Assembly (NCBI GenBank): GCA_900547305.1
Contig: URGH01000033.1
Location: forward strand, 1-26,500
DNA: 26,500 nucleotides
Source: an uncultured Oscillospiraceae bacterium
GTDB lineage: Bacteria; Bacillota; Clostridia; Oscillospirales; Acutalibacteraceae
Direction: 5' to 3'
Shown here: piece after piece, positions 1 through 7,931 of the stretch
Position numbering within the stretch: position 1 is the first letter of the stretch
Layout: each line of letters begins with the position of its first letter
The notes under the pieces: generated by a model
The model's database searches: none
What the model was told of the DNA's origin: nothing
What the model saw: only the letters and a program-made list of their open reading frames with translations
Position numbers and translations under genes: made by a program

Positions 1-17
1 GGATTATTCTCGTTTGC

Positions 18-191
18 CTAAGGTGATGAAAAAGAATTCAGTATACCGGTGAGCCGATTTTGCATAGAGTCGGCACATTTCTCAAACTGCGGTATACCGC
101 AGTTTGAGACATTATAAATCCGTTCCCGCATTTTTTCTTTGGCGGTTTCACGGTCATTGCATTCAAGTATTTCAAGGAATTTTTCCTTGTA
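18..191 (-). pseudogene. ISL3-family transposase C-terminal remnant
   Basis: Read on the minus strand from 191 down to the TAG at 18-20, an open stretch of 57 codons gives a peptide containing ETAKEKMRERIYNVSNCGIP followed by QFEKCADSM and RLTGILNSF. This resembles the late DDE region of ISL3-family transposases, where a similar CGIPQFEK stretch precedes the tract leading to the final catalytic glutamate. There is no start, the frame is closed upstream by a stop, and the protein is cut after LNSFSSP, just before that glutamate region, so it cannot be functional. The family assignment is from memory of the consensus. The remnant marks an old insertion at the left border of the locus. Confidence 0.6.
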
Positions 192-645
192 TTAATGAGA
201 CCTGCTAAGGTTCACAGATGTTTCTGACATAACCAAAACTTGCTGTTGCTGTTCGTTTTCTGATTTATTAAATCTTTTCAGCAATAACTTTTTAGAGTTT
301 TTAAAATATCTTCTATGGGTTTTGGAAAATTTCTTCTGTTCTTATTTTCTGACATTTTCAAAGGCTCATATTACCTGTTGTATCTTTCGGAAAGTATATC
401 TAAAACAATCTTGTTTTCGGCGTACAGGCGTCAATGTTCGGCATAATTACCGCAAAGGAAATGATAAAATCTTTCGGAATGATGTTTTATAAAACACGAT
501 AAAGATAAATTAAGACACATAACCCGCAAAATTTAGACATTGTTATAATCCACAAAATATTGTAAAATATAATCGAAAGATAATACAGATTATGCAACAC
601 TGTATATCTAGCCGTGCGAAATAAAATATGAAAGGGTTATGGTTT
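192..645. other. Gene-free AT-rich leader with decayed ORF scraps
   Basis: About 450 bases without a supportable gene. Only short open scraps occur, for example a 24-codon minus-strand frame beginning MSENKNRRNFPKP near 350 and a 23-codon plus-strand frame beginning at 434. Neither has a clear RBS, and I recognise neither. The last 100 bases are strongly AT-rich with TATAAT hexamers at 544-549 and 568-573, so the promoter of the phosphoesterase gene probably lies here, but I see no well-spaced -35 box for either. Confidence 0.5.
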
Positions 646-3129
646 ATGAAAAAAGCTTTTACCGGGTTTCTGAGTTGTTTCTTTGCACTATCTGTTATTT
701 TCACATCGCTTGTTTTTGCGCCTGTTTCCGCAGAGGACAGCGGCGGCGTAAAATTCGGGGTCATGAGCGACCTGCATTTTCATGACGGTACTACCGGAAT
801 AGACAGTAATATTTATACAATGCTGAATTACTACAAGGAACAGAATGTTGACGCGATACTTGTTTTGGGTGATGTGGCGAACAGTGCCAAGGAAACCCAG
901 TTTGCCAAATTTACAACCGCATGGGATTCTGTATTTACCAATGCGGAATCGGCACCGAAGCGGCTTGTGATTATGGGCAACCACGAATTTGAAAATGCCT
1001 ATTATAAGCGGGAAACCGTGGCGGACGCGCAGCAGCGGTACATGACTGCGTATGGATATGATACGCTTAACTTCAACGTTAAAGTGAACGGTTATCATTT
1101 TATAGGCATTAACAGCGAAAGCGCTGCAATTGACGGAAAATATACCGAAACCACCGTTTCATGGCTTGAAGCGCAGCTTGTCGCAGCAGCGACGGAAGAC
1201 CCCGACGCACCTATATTTGTGGGCTGTCATCAGCCGATATTTGAAACTACCTACGGCAGCGGTCACGGCGCGGGTAATACAAAGCTTTTAAAGAATTTAT
1301 TGAAAAAATATCCGCAGGTGGTATATTTCAGCGGTCATTCACACAGACCCTGCGAAAACGAACGCTGCATTTGGCAGGGAGAATTTACCTGTATAGACTG
1401 CACTTCAATGCAGTACGTTTCGTTAGAGCCGGATGTAAACCCGAGCGACGCTTATCAGGCACAGGGCAGTCTTCTTGTGAATGTGGACGAAAGCGCGGGG
1501 AAAATAACCGTAAACCGTAAACGTATAAATAACGGTGTATCCCCGAAAACGGTAAAGGACGCAAAAGAGCCTTGGGTATTAAGCCTTCCGCTTAGTACAG
1601 AAAGCTTTGTATATACCGACGCGCGAATAAACGACAGAACCGCCCCGGTATTTCCCGAAAATGCGGAAATAACCGTCAGCGGCGTCAGTGCCGATTCTGC
1701 CGCGATAGCTTTTCCGTCGGCTGCTCACAGCGACTATGTTCACAGCTATAATGTAACCTTAACAAACAATAAAACAGGCAACTGCGATTTCAGCGAGACG
1801 TTTATAACCGATTATTATATTGACATAAACAATATGAAGCCGCAGCAAAGCTTTACGGTTTCGGGACTTTCGGTCAATACCGAATATACGGTTTCGGTTA
1901 AGGCGGCGGAGTCGTTCGGACTGGAAAGCGAACCCTTAACGGCAAGCTTTACGACCGAGGCGTTTGATGAGGTTTTCTCGGGCTACACCGAGACATACAG
2001 CTACACTACTTCAAACGGCGAACACCCGATACTGTTTAACGAGACCGAGGGAGTAACTTTCTCCTCGGATAATATGGAAAAGACCTACGATATATTCGGT
2101 GAAAAATATATATTTGCGGCGCAAAGAACAGACGGAAGTAAAACCGGTGTTTTAAGTTATGATTTTGCGGATAAATATATAACAAAATTTAACGCCGCGC
2201 TTTATTTAATGGACGCGTTTGTGCAGAACTATTCCTGTGATTATCTTATAAAGCTTGAGGCACTGACAGAGGGCTCGGATGTATTTACCGAGGTGCCGCT
2301 TACAATAAACAGCCGTGAAACGGTAGCAGGCAAGGAAACCTATTCGAGGGCTTTAATCTCGAACGCCTCCGCACTGCCCGATAAAACAACCGCACTTCGC
2401 ATTTCATTGGCACCGCATGCCGCAGATAAATTTGCCGCAGGCGGGGTGGGCTATACCTTAAGACTTGACGAGATAAGCGCCGAGCTTGTTTCCGCAAAGG
2501 TTATGATTGATGAGCTTGACACTCTTGAAAAAACGTCTGAAAGCAGCAATGTAAAGACCCGCAGCGAAACCTTCGGTGCAAACACATATTACGGAGTTAC
2601 CAAGGATGCGAATGACGCCGCAGGGGTTATACGCTACGCGGCGCAAAGCGGGAAGGAAATCACCTCGGTTTATATGGAAATGCTTATTATGGACGCATTT
2701 TTCAAGGATATAAAGGACAGCGTATCCTTAACCGCCGTTTCGGGCGATACCCTCACACCGCTTGCGTTTGATTTTACAAAATGCAACATTGTAAATGATA
2801 ACGGAGCGTACAGCGTTTACCGCTATAAGCTGCTTTGTAATAATCTGCCTTTCAATACCGGCGCGGTTATAATAACCCTTGACCCCAACGGTAAAAATTA
2901 CACCAATTATACGGCTATAATCGATAAGGTCTATGTTTTCAACGATGTATACACCACCGGTGACGCCAACGGTGACGGCGTATTAAATATATTGGATTTT
3001 GTATATTTGAAAAAGACCGCTGCGGAAGCGGCTGATAAGAAAATACCGGCATGCGACTTTAATCATGACGGTAAGCTTGACGGAAGCGATCTTATCAATA
3101 TGCGTAAAAAGCTCTTAAAAACAGCATAA
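646..3129 (+). CDS. Secreted metallophosphoesterase with FN3 and dockerin
   Basis: 827 residues from the ATG at 646, preferred over the ATG at 628 because AAAGGG at 630-636 sits 9 bases before it and the protein then starts with a clean signal peptide (MKKAFTGF..., cleavage near VSA|ED). Residues about 35-290 are a calcineurin-like phosphoesterase domain with the metal ligands in order: SDLHFH (D42, H44), GDVANS (D76), GNHEFE (N112, H113), GCHQP (H195) and SGHSHR (H231, H233). A fibronectin type III-like domain spans about 332-437. Two beta-sandwich-like modules (about 442-616 and 634-766) resemble those in the last two genes of the window. Residues 771-825 form a type I dockerin with two calcium loops, GDANGDGVLNILD and CDFNHDGKLDGSD. 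It therefore probably acts outside the cell, docked to a cohesin scaffold, removing phosphate from a glycan or nucleotide. The substrate is unknown. It is monocistronic, ended by a strong terminator. Confidence 0.9.
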   Translation: MKKAFTGFLSCFFALSVIFTSLVFAPVSAEDSGGVKFGVMSDLHFHDGTTGIDSNIYTMLNYYKEQNVDAILVLGDVANSAKETQFAKFTTAWDSVFTNAESAPKRLVIMGNHEFENAYYKRETVADAQQRYMTAYGYDTLNFNVKVNGYHFIGINSESAAIDGKYTETTVSWLEAQLVAAATEDPDAPIFVGCHQPIFETTYGSGHGAGNTKLLKNLLKKYPQVVYFSGHSHRPCENERCIWQGEFTCIDCTSMQYVSLEPDVNPSDAYQAQGSLLVNVDESAGKITVNRKRINNGVSPKTVKDAKEPWVLSLPLSTESFVYTDARINDRTAPVFPENAEITVSGVSADSAAIAFPSAAHSDYVHSYNVTLTNNKTGNCDFSETFITDYYIDINNMKPQQSFTVSGLSVNTEYTVSVKAAESFGLESEPLTASFTTEAFDEVFSGYTETYSYTTSNGEHPILFNETEGVTFSSDNMEKTYDIFGEKYIFAAQRTDGSKTGVLSYDFADKYITKFNAALYLMDAFVQNYSCDYLIKLEALTEGSDVFTEVPLTINSRETVAGKETYSRALISNASALPDKTTALRISLAPHAADKFAAGGVGYTLRLDEISAELVSAKVMIDELDTLEKTSESSNVKTRSETFGANTYYGVTKDANDAAGVIRYAAQSGKEITSVYMEMLIMDAFFKDIKDSVSLTAVSGDTLTPLAFDFTKCNIVNDNGAYSVYRYKLLCNNLPFNTGAVIITLDPNGKNYTNYTAIIDKVYVFNDVYTTGDANGDGVLNILDFVYLKKTAAEAADKKIPACDFNHDGKLDGSDLINMRKKLLKTA
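2956..3120 (+). other. Type I dockerin domain (phosphoesterase C-terminus)
   Basis: The last 55 codons encode two 22-24 residue calcium-binding repeats of the DxNxDGxxNxxDxxxLKK type: GDANGDGVLNILDFVYLKK, then CDFNHDGKLDGSDLINMRKK. Dockerins bind cohesins, so this predicts attachment to a cohesin-bearing scaffoldin. No cohesin gene is visible in the window. Confidence 0.9.
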
Positions 3130-3139
3130 TAAATATCCG

Positions 3140-3197
3140 AACGGGCTGCCGCCCTTTACAACAGCGGCAGCCTGTTTTTGCTTAAAAAAGCAAAAAC
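3140..3197 (+). terminator. Intrinsic terminator with a second T-rich hairpin
   Basis: Eleven bases after the phosphoesterase stop, GGCTGCCGC (3144-3152) pairs perfectly with GCGGCAGCC (3164-3172) around an 11-base loop, followed by TGTTTTT. The T-run itself starts a second perfect hairpin, GTTTTTGCTT (3174-3183) with AAGCAAAAAC (3188-3197), loop AAAA. The first hairpin is a standard Rho-independent terminator. It separates the phosphoesterase gene from the downstream operon. Confidence 0.9.
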
Positions 3198-3219
3198 AGA
3201 CAACATTATTAGGTCAATG

Positions 3220-3302
3220 AATATACTAAAAACCTGCAATATGATAAAAAAATGGTGTTTTTAGACTAATATAAATAAATAGTGACACAAATATACTAAA
3301 AA
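3220..3302 (+). promoter_or_regulatory. 13-base direct repeat upstream of operon promoter
   Basis: AATATACTAAAAA occurs exactly at 3220-3232 and again at 3290-3302, 70 bases apart, in an otherwise AT-rich gap. The proximal copy ends just before the presumed -35 region (3311-3316). This arrangement suits binding of a transcriptional activator, and an AraC-family regulator is the second gene of the operon. Because the region is AT-rich, chance is not excluded. Assignment as an AraC operator is inference. Confidence 0.4.
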
Positions 3303-3310
3303 TAAAACCA

Positions 3311-3338
3311 TTTAAAAAAATTAAAAATCGTGTATAAT
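3311..3338 (+). promoter_or_regulatory. Likely main operon promoter
   Basis: A perfect TATAAT (3333-3338), preceded by TG at 3331-3332, has a weak TTTAAA -35-like hexamer 16 bases upstream (3311-3316). A weak -35 with a nearby upstream repeat is typical of an activator-dependent promoter. The start codon lies 40 bases downstream at 3378. Confidence 0.5.
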
Positions 3339-3377
3339 ATAAATATAGAAAAATCTGATTCGGAAAGGAATTTCTTT

Positions 3378-4145
3378 ATGAAAGCTCTGTTAAAATTGTT
3401 TACGGTTATTTTGTGTGTAATTTCGGTATTTGCCGTACCGTGTATTACCGCAAACGCCGAAGTAGGCGAATTTAAGGACACATTAGAGGATAATTACCCG
3501 CTTTGCTTTGAAAAATCGGATAAAATGCGTTACGAAAAGAACAAGGATACAGGCGAGACCTTTTACGAAAAGTATTCCGAAAACGGGGATGTCGGCGGAA
3601 CGGAATATGTTGTTTACAAAATGGATGACGATATAATTTCGTTTAAAATAGACTGTATGCACGTAAACGGTTTGGGCGACGCCGATACCGATATAAGCGT
3701 TTTCGTTTCCGAAAACAACAGAGATTGGAAACAGGTTAAGATCAAAACCACACCGCAGACATTTGACGAAAACCTTTACATAAATGAGGAAATGGCGTAT
3801 TGGATGATGTCTTCGGTTACCAACCGCGATAAAATAGAACCGGGCTGTAAGTTTATAAAAATACAGATAAACCCTTTCACCGTAAAGGACAGCTGTGTTT
3901 GGAACACCGTGCTTAATACCGTAACGGTCAAATACGGCACAGAAGAAGCGTCAGAGTCCGAAAAGGAAGAAAGCACGGATACAAACGGCTCTTCAAGCGG
4001 CAGCACGCAGTCCGATACCGATAAGCCGCAATCGGAAAGCGGCAAAAATACCGCGACCGTGCTTATTGCTGCGGGTTCTGCGGCAGTGGCGGCGGCAGCA
4101 GCCGTGTGTGCCGTGCTTATTGTGAAAAGCAAGAAGAAAAAATAA
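3378..4145 (+). CDS. Membrane-anchored extracellular protein with one beta-sandwich-like module
   Basis: 255 residues from the ATG at 3378, chosen because GGAAAGGA (3362-3369) lies 8 bases upstream and the upstream in-frame ATG at 3330 would bury the signal peptide. Signal peptide to about residue 27 (ANA|E). Residues about 31-187 form a single module with VSENNRDWK and a closing VWNTVLNTVTVKYG, which aligns loosely with the repeated module of the last operon gene (surface strand, W, lysine-rich strand, then W...L/D near the end). A Ser/Thr/Glu-rich linker (188-224) leads to one transmembrane helix (about 225-249) and a KSKKKK cytoplasmic stop. It has no catalytic motif that I can see. It is the first gene of the operon and is probably a surface-bound glycan-binding or scaffold protein. 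The family is not recognised. Confidence 0.75.
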   Translation: MKALLKLFTVILCVISVFAVPCITANAEVGEFKDTLEDNYPLCFEKSDKMRYEKNKDTGETFYEKYSENGDVGGTEYVVYKMDDDIISFKIDCMHVNGLGDADTDISVFVSENNRDWKQVKIKTTPQTFDENLYINEEMAYWMMSSVTNRDKIEPGCKFIKIQINPFTVKDSCVWNTVLNTVTVKYGTEEASESEKEESTDTNGSSSGSTQSDTDKPQSESGKNTATVLIAAGSAAVAAAAAVCAVLIVKSKKKK

Positions 4146-4165
4146 ATTAAGGAGCGGAGCGCTGA

Positions 4166-5074
4166 ATGCAGGTGCAGGGAAGGCAGTTTCATTTTGATAA
4201 GCTTTTTAAAGATAATACTGAGGGAACGGCGGTTAATTTTTCCGGCATAACGCTTTACCAGCTCGGGGATCTGAGCTGTCTTTCGGGTTATCAGGTCCCG
4301 CTGCATAAGCAGTGGTGCCACGAAATAAGCTATGTTATAAGCGGCGAGGGGCTTTTTACCACAAATAACGAAACCGAGCTTTTAATGGAGGGATACGTTC
4401 ATTTTTCGCCCGCAGGCTCTATGCACGCAATTCAGACAACCGGTTCCGACCTGCGGTACGGCTATATCGGCTTTGATTTTGACAGCACCACCCATGACGC
4501 GGATATAGTGGCGCTTAAAAGATTTTATGAAAGCACAAAGGTTTTTTCCGCAGGAAACTGCCGTGAGCTTTTAGCGCCGCTCACCAAAAATCTTGATGAG
4601 ATATATAACAGGGGCGAATTTTATAATTCCATGGTGGCGGCATATATCAAGCAGATGCTTATTACGGTTTACCGCGCCTTTACGCAAACCAAAACGGCTA
4701 CTTATTTCGATGTTATAAACCCCGATTCATCCTCGCGCGCCTTTTCAACAGCGGCGAACTACATTGCGGAGCATATTTACGAAAAAATAAAAATCGGGCA
4801 GATGTGCGAGGAATTGGGCTACACGCCATCATACATATCCAATACGTTCAAAAAGGCGACAGGGCTTACCGTGCAGAAATATATAAATAATCTTAAAATG
4901 CAAAAGGCAATAGAAATGATGCAGTACGGTAAAATAAGCGAGACAAAGGCGGCGCTGAAGCTCGGTTACTCGGATCTTCAGACCTTCAATAAGGCGTTCA
5001 GGCGTACAATGGGCTGTTCTCCCGTGACATTTATTAACGAACAGGCACAAGAACCTCAGTCGGATGGGAAGTAG
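4166..5074 (+). CDS. AraC-family transcriptional regulator
   Basis: 302 residues, ATG at 4166 with TAAGGAG (4148-4154) upstream. Residues about 25-110 are an AraC-type cupin sensor domain (HKQWCHEISYVISGEG... HFSPAGSMHAI). Residues about 193-292 carry the double helix-turn-helix: IGQMCEELGYTPSYISNTFK and ISETKAALKLGYSDLQTFNK, ending RRTMGCSPVTFI, the typical AraC signature end. The protein is cytoplasmic and probably senses a sugar and activates the locus. It starts 20 bases after the surface protein and its stop is 4 bases before the solute-binding protein start, so it is transcribed within its own target operon (autoregulation is likely but inferred). The direct repeat at 3220-3302 is a candidate operator. 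Confidence 0.93.
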   Translation: MQVQGRQFHFDKLFKDNTEGTAVNFSGITLYQLGDLSCLSGYQVPLHKQWCHEISYVISGEGLFTTNNETELLMEGYVHFSPAGSMHAIQTTGSDLRYGYIGFDFDSTTHDADIVALKRFYESTKVFSAGNCRELLAPLTKNLDEIYNRGEFYNSMVAAYIKQMLITVYRAFTQTKTATYFDVINPDSSSRAFSTAANYIAEHIYEKIKIGQMCEELGYTPSYISNTFKKATGLTVQKYINNLKMQKAIEMMQYGKISETKAALKLGYSDLQTFNKAFRRTMGCSPVTFINEQAQEPQSDGK

Positions 5075-5078
5075 CGCT

Positions 5079-7931
5079 ATGAAAAAGAAAAAAGTATTTT
5101 TAAAAGCTCTTTCGGTTTTGCTGGCGGTTATTACCGCAGGCGCGGCACTGTATTCAAACGGCGCGGCGGCAGAGAGTAAAGAGGGGGAAACACTTTTTGC
5201 GGAAGGCTCCTATTACCGATATATGCTGAAAAACGAAAATACGGATTATGCCGACGGCGAGTGCCGCGGCGTTCTTTCCGCGGCGGTAAACGCCGAGACC
5301 GTAACACTCGGCGAAAACACGGGTCTTTCGGTTTCGGAGGGCGGATATGCGGAATACACGCTTGATATTCCGAAAACCGCGCTTTATTATATATCGCTTA
5401 AATATTCCTACTTTACCGATATATCTAAGGTGAACGAGCTTGCGTTTTCGTTTGAGCTCAACGGCGAAAAGCCTTTTGAGGAGGCGGGCTCCTGCACCCT
5501 CAGGAGAGTATGGGAAAACGACGGCGATATGAAAACCGACGGTCTCGGGAACGACCTGATACAAAAGCAAAAGCAGGTTGCGGTGTGGCAGGAGTGCGGA
5601 ATAACCGATTATTCGGGATACAGCACTTCACCGTTTATTGTAAAGCTTGAAAGCGGCAAAAATGTGCTGCGTTTTAACGCGCTTTCGGACGGTATAATTT
5701 TCGGCGATCTGCGCCTTTTGCCGCCGCAAGATCTTAAAAATAAAAACGAAGCGATAAAAAATTACGAGGAACAGGGAAAGGAAATAATAAAGGACGATAC
5801 TTTTATTTACATAGAGGCGGAGGACGCGGCTTTTAAATCGGACAGAACGCTCTACCCGGTTTATGACCGTTCAAATTCCGCAACCAGTCCGAACAGCCCA
5901 TATGCTTTGAAACGCAATATAATCGGCGGCGCGGGCTGGTCAAAGCCCGGGATGTATATAACCTACACGGTAAACGCCCCGCGGGACGGACTTTATTTCC
6001 TTACCCTTAAATACAGGCAAAACACCGAGATAGGTATGTCTGTACTGCGAAATATTTATATTAACGGCGAAATACCATATAAAGAGCTTTCCTCGGTAAG
6101 CTTTCCCTATTCTTCCGGGTGGAGAAATAAAACGGTTTCCGATGAAAACGGCGGCGCCTGCTTAATACCGCTTAAAAAAGGCAAGAATACCGTAAGCCTT
6201 GAAGTTACGGCGGACGGCTTTGCCGAAGCCCTTAACCGTGTGGACGCGGTAAGCCGCGAAATGAACACCCTTTACAGAAGAATAATAATGATTACAAGCA
6301 CAAGCCCCGATTTGTACAGAGACTACTACCTCGAACGTGAAATACCCGATATAGGGGAGAGGTTTTCCGCTCTTTCCTCGGCTTTGACAAGCGCGGCGGA
6401 AATGTACGAAAAGGCAAACGGCGGTAAAACAGGCGGCTCTTCGGGGCTTAAGCGCGCGGCGGAGCAGCTGGGCGAGTTTGCAAAAAAACCGTCGGAAATT
6501 CCGGCACGGCTTTCCTCGTTCAGAAGTAATATATCGCTGCTTTCGGATTTTGCGGTCTCCGCAAAAAATCAGCCTATGGAGCTTGATTACCTTATATTTC
6601 ACGGAGAGGGCTATCGGCTGCCGTCGGCTAAGGGAAATATTATAAGCAACGCAGTGTTTTCTTTTAAAAGATTTATTTCCGCATTTTCCGATGATTACGA
6701 CTCAATGAGCGAGTATGACGACGCAGAGGCGGTTAACGTATGGCTGAACGACGGACGCGACCAGGCGCAGATACTTAAAAATCTTATATCGGATTTTACC
6801 GAAGAAACCAAAATACCCGTAAACGTTAATTTAGTGCAGGGCGGGCTTACGGAATCGGCGCTCACGGGGAATAACCCCGATGTGGCGGTAGGCGTATCGC
6901 GCGGGCAGCCGATAAATCTTGCAAGCCGCAATGCGCTTGAAGACCTTAAAGGATATAAAGGCTTTGACGAAACGGCGAAACGCTTTACGGACGATGCGCT
7001 TGTGCCCTACACCCGAAAAAACGGAGTGTATGCGCTGCCGCTTACGCAGGTATATCTTGTAATGTTTGTGCGGACGGACATATTGAACGAGCTTAAAATA
7101 TCCGTACCGCAAACCTGGACCGAGCTGCTCGACGCAACCGCAAGGCTGCAGCGTAATAATATGACCGTGGGGCTGCCGTATACGGCTGTTACGGCATCGG
7201 GCGCGGTGGATTTAGGGCTTGGCGCAAAGGATCTCTTCCCCACGCTTTTAATGCAGTGCGGCGGCAGCTTTTACAATAAAACGCTTACCGGCGCAGCCCT
7301 TTCCGACAGCGCGGCGCTTGCAGCTTTTGAACTGTGGACGAAGTTTTACACGCAGTACAGCTTTGAATTGAGCTATGATTTCAATACGCGGTTCAGAACG
7401 GGCGAAATGCCCATTGCCGTAGCGTCTTACGGTATGTACGGCACGCTTATGAGCGCTGCCCCCGAAATACGCGGGCTTTGGAAAATGGAGCTTATGCCGG
7501 GAATAGAGAAAAACGGCGGGATTGACCGCTCGGGCGGAGCTTCTGGCACGGCGGTTGTAATGTTTAAAAACGCGCGCAATAAAGAAAACTGCTGGCGCTT
7601 TATGCAGTGGCTTACCTCTGCCGACGTTCAGACCGATTACGGCACGGCCGCAGAAAACCTTTTGGGTGCGGCGGCAAGGCACGCAACGGCTAATCTTGAA
7701 GCGTTCGGCAATCTTAACTGGACTCGCGCGGAGCTTGAAATATTAAACGGGCAGCGGACGTGCGTTAAGGAAATTCCCGAAATACCCGGCGGATATTATA
7801 CCTCGAGGTGTATAGATAACGCTTTCAGAGAGGTGCTGTATCAGCACGGTAACACAAGAGTTGCTTTAGAAAATGCAAACGCCGCAATTGATAGGGAAAT
7901 AAAAAGAAAAATAACGGAGCTTGGCGGGTGA
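5079..7931 (+). CDS. Multidomain extracellular solute-binding protein with CBM-like domains
   Basis: 950 residues from the ATG at 5079. The in-frame ATG at 5064 overlaps the regulator and lacks an RBS, whereas GGGAAG precedes 5079. Signal peptide to about residue 31 (AAA|E) with no lipobox cysteine, unlike most Gram-positive binding proteins. Residues about 38-215 and 243-385 look like two CBM35/CBM6-type beta-sandwiches (the second begins FIYIEAEDAAF and has GMYITYTVNAPRDGLYFLTL). About 395-545 is a mostly helical linker. About 550-950 is a family 1 solute-binding fold (AVNVWLNDGR, TKIPVNVNLVQ, NPDVAVGV, NGVYALPLTQ, PQTWTELLDA, ENCWRFMQWL). It is roughly twice the usual 400-450 residues. It should capture oligosaccharide for the two permeases immediately downstream, with which it overlaps by 4 bases. 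Confidence 0.88.
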   Translation: MKKKKVFLKALSVLLAVITAGAALYSNGAAAESKEGETLFAEGSYYRYMLKNENTDYADGECRGVLSAAVNAETVTLGENTGLSVSEGGYAEYTLDIPKTALYYISLKYSYFTDISKVNELAFSFELNGEKPFEEAGSCTLRRVWENDGDMKTDGLGNDLIQKQKQVAVWQECGITDYSGYSTSPFIVKLESGKNVLRFNALSDGIIFGDLRLLPPQDLKNKNEAIKNYEEQGKEIIKDDTFIYIEAEDAAFKSDRTLYPVYDRSNSATSPNSPYALKRNIIGGAGWSKPGMYITYTVNAPRDGLYFLTLKYRQNTEIGMSVLRNIYINGEIPYKELSSVSFPYSSGWRNKTVSDENGGACLIPLKKGKNTVSLEVTADGFAEALNRVDAVSREMNTLYRRIIMITSTSPDLYRDYYLEREIPDIGERFSALSSALTSAAEMYEKANGGKTGGSSGLKRAAEQLGEFAKKPSEIPARLSSFRSNISLLSDFAVSAKNQPMELDYLIFHGEGYRLPSAKGNIISNAVFSFKRFISAFSDDYDSMSEYDDAEAVNVWLNDGRDQAQILKNLISDFTEETKIPVNVNLVQGGLTESALTGNNPDVAVGVSRGQPINLASRNALEDLKGYKGFDETAKRFTDDALVPYTRKNGVYALPLTQVYLVMFVRTDILNELKISVPQTWTELLDATARLQRNNMTVGLPYTAVTASGAVDLGLGAKDLFPTLLMQCGGSFYNKTLTGAALSDSAALAAFELWTKFYTQYSFELSYDFNTRFRTGEMPIAVASYGMYGTLMSAAPEIRGLWKMELMPGIEKNGGIDRSGGASGTAVVMFKNARNKENCWRFMQWLTSADVQTDYGTAAENLLGAAARHATANLEAFGNLNWTRAELEILNGQRTCVKEIPEIPGGYYTSRCIDNAFREVLYQHGNTRVALENANAAIDREIKRKITELGG

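Noticed and set aside
80..109. Perfect 30-base palindrome (TCTCAAACTGCGGTA and its complement)
   Set aside because: It lies inside the ISL3 transposase remnant and encodes the NCGIPQFEK stretch that I recall as conserved in that family, so coding sequence already explains most of the symmetry. No gene or promoter is positioned to use it.
5064..5078. Upstream ATG start for the multidomain binding protein
   Set aside because: It overlaps the regulator stop, has no RBS, and places extra residues before the lysine-rich signal peptide start. The ATG at 5079 fits better.
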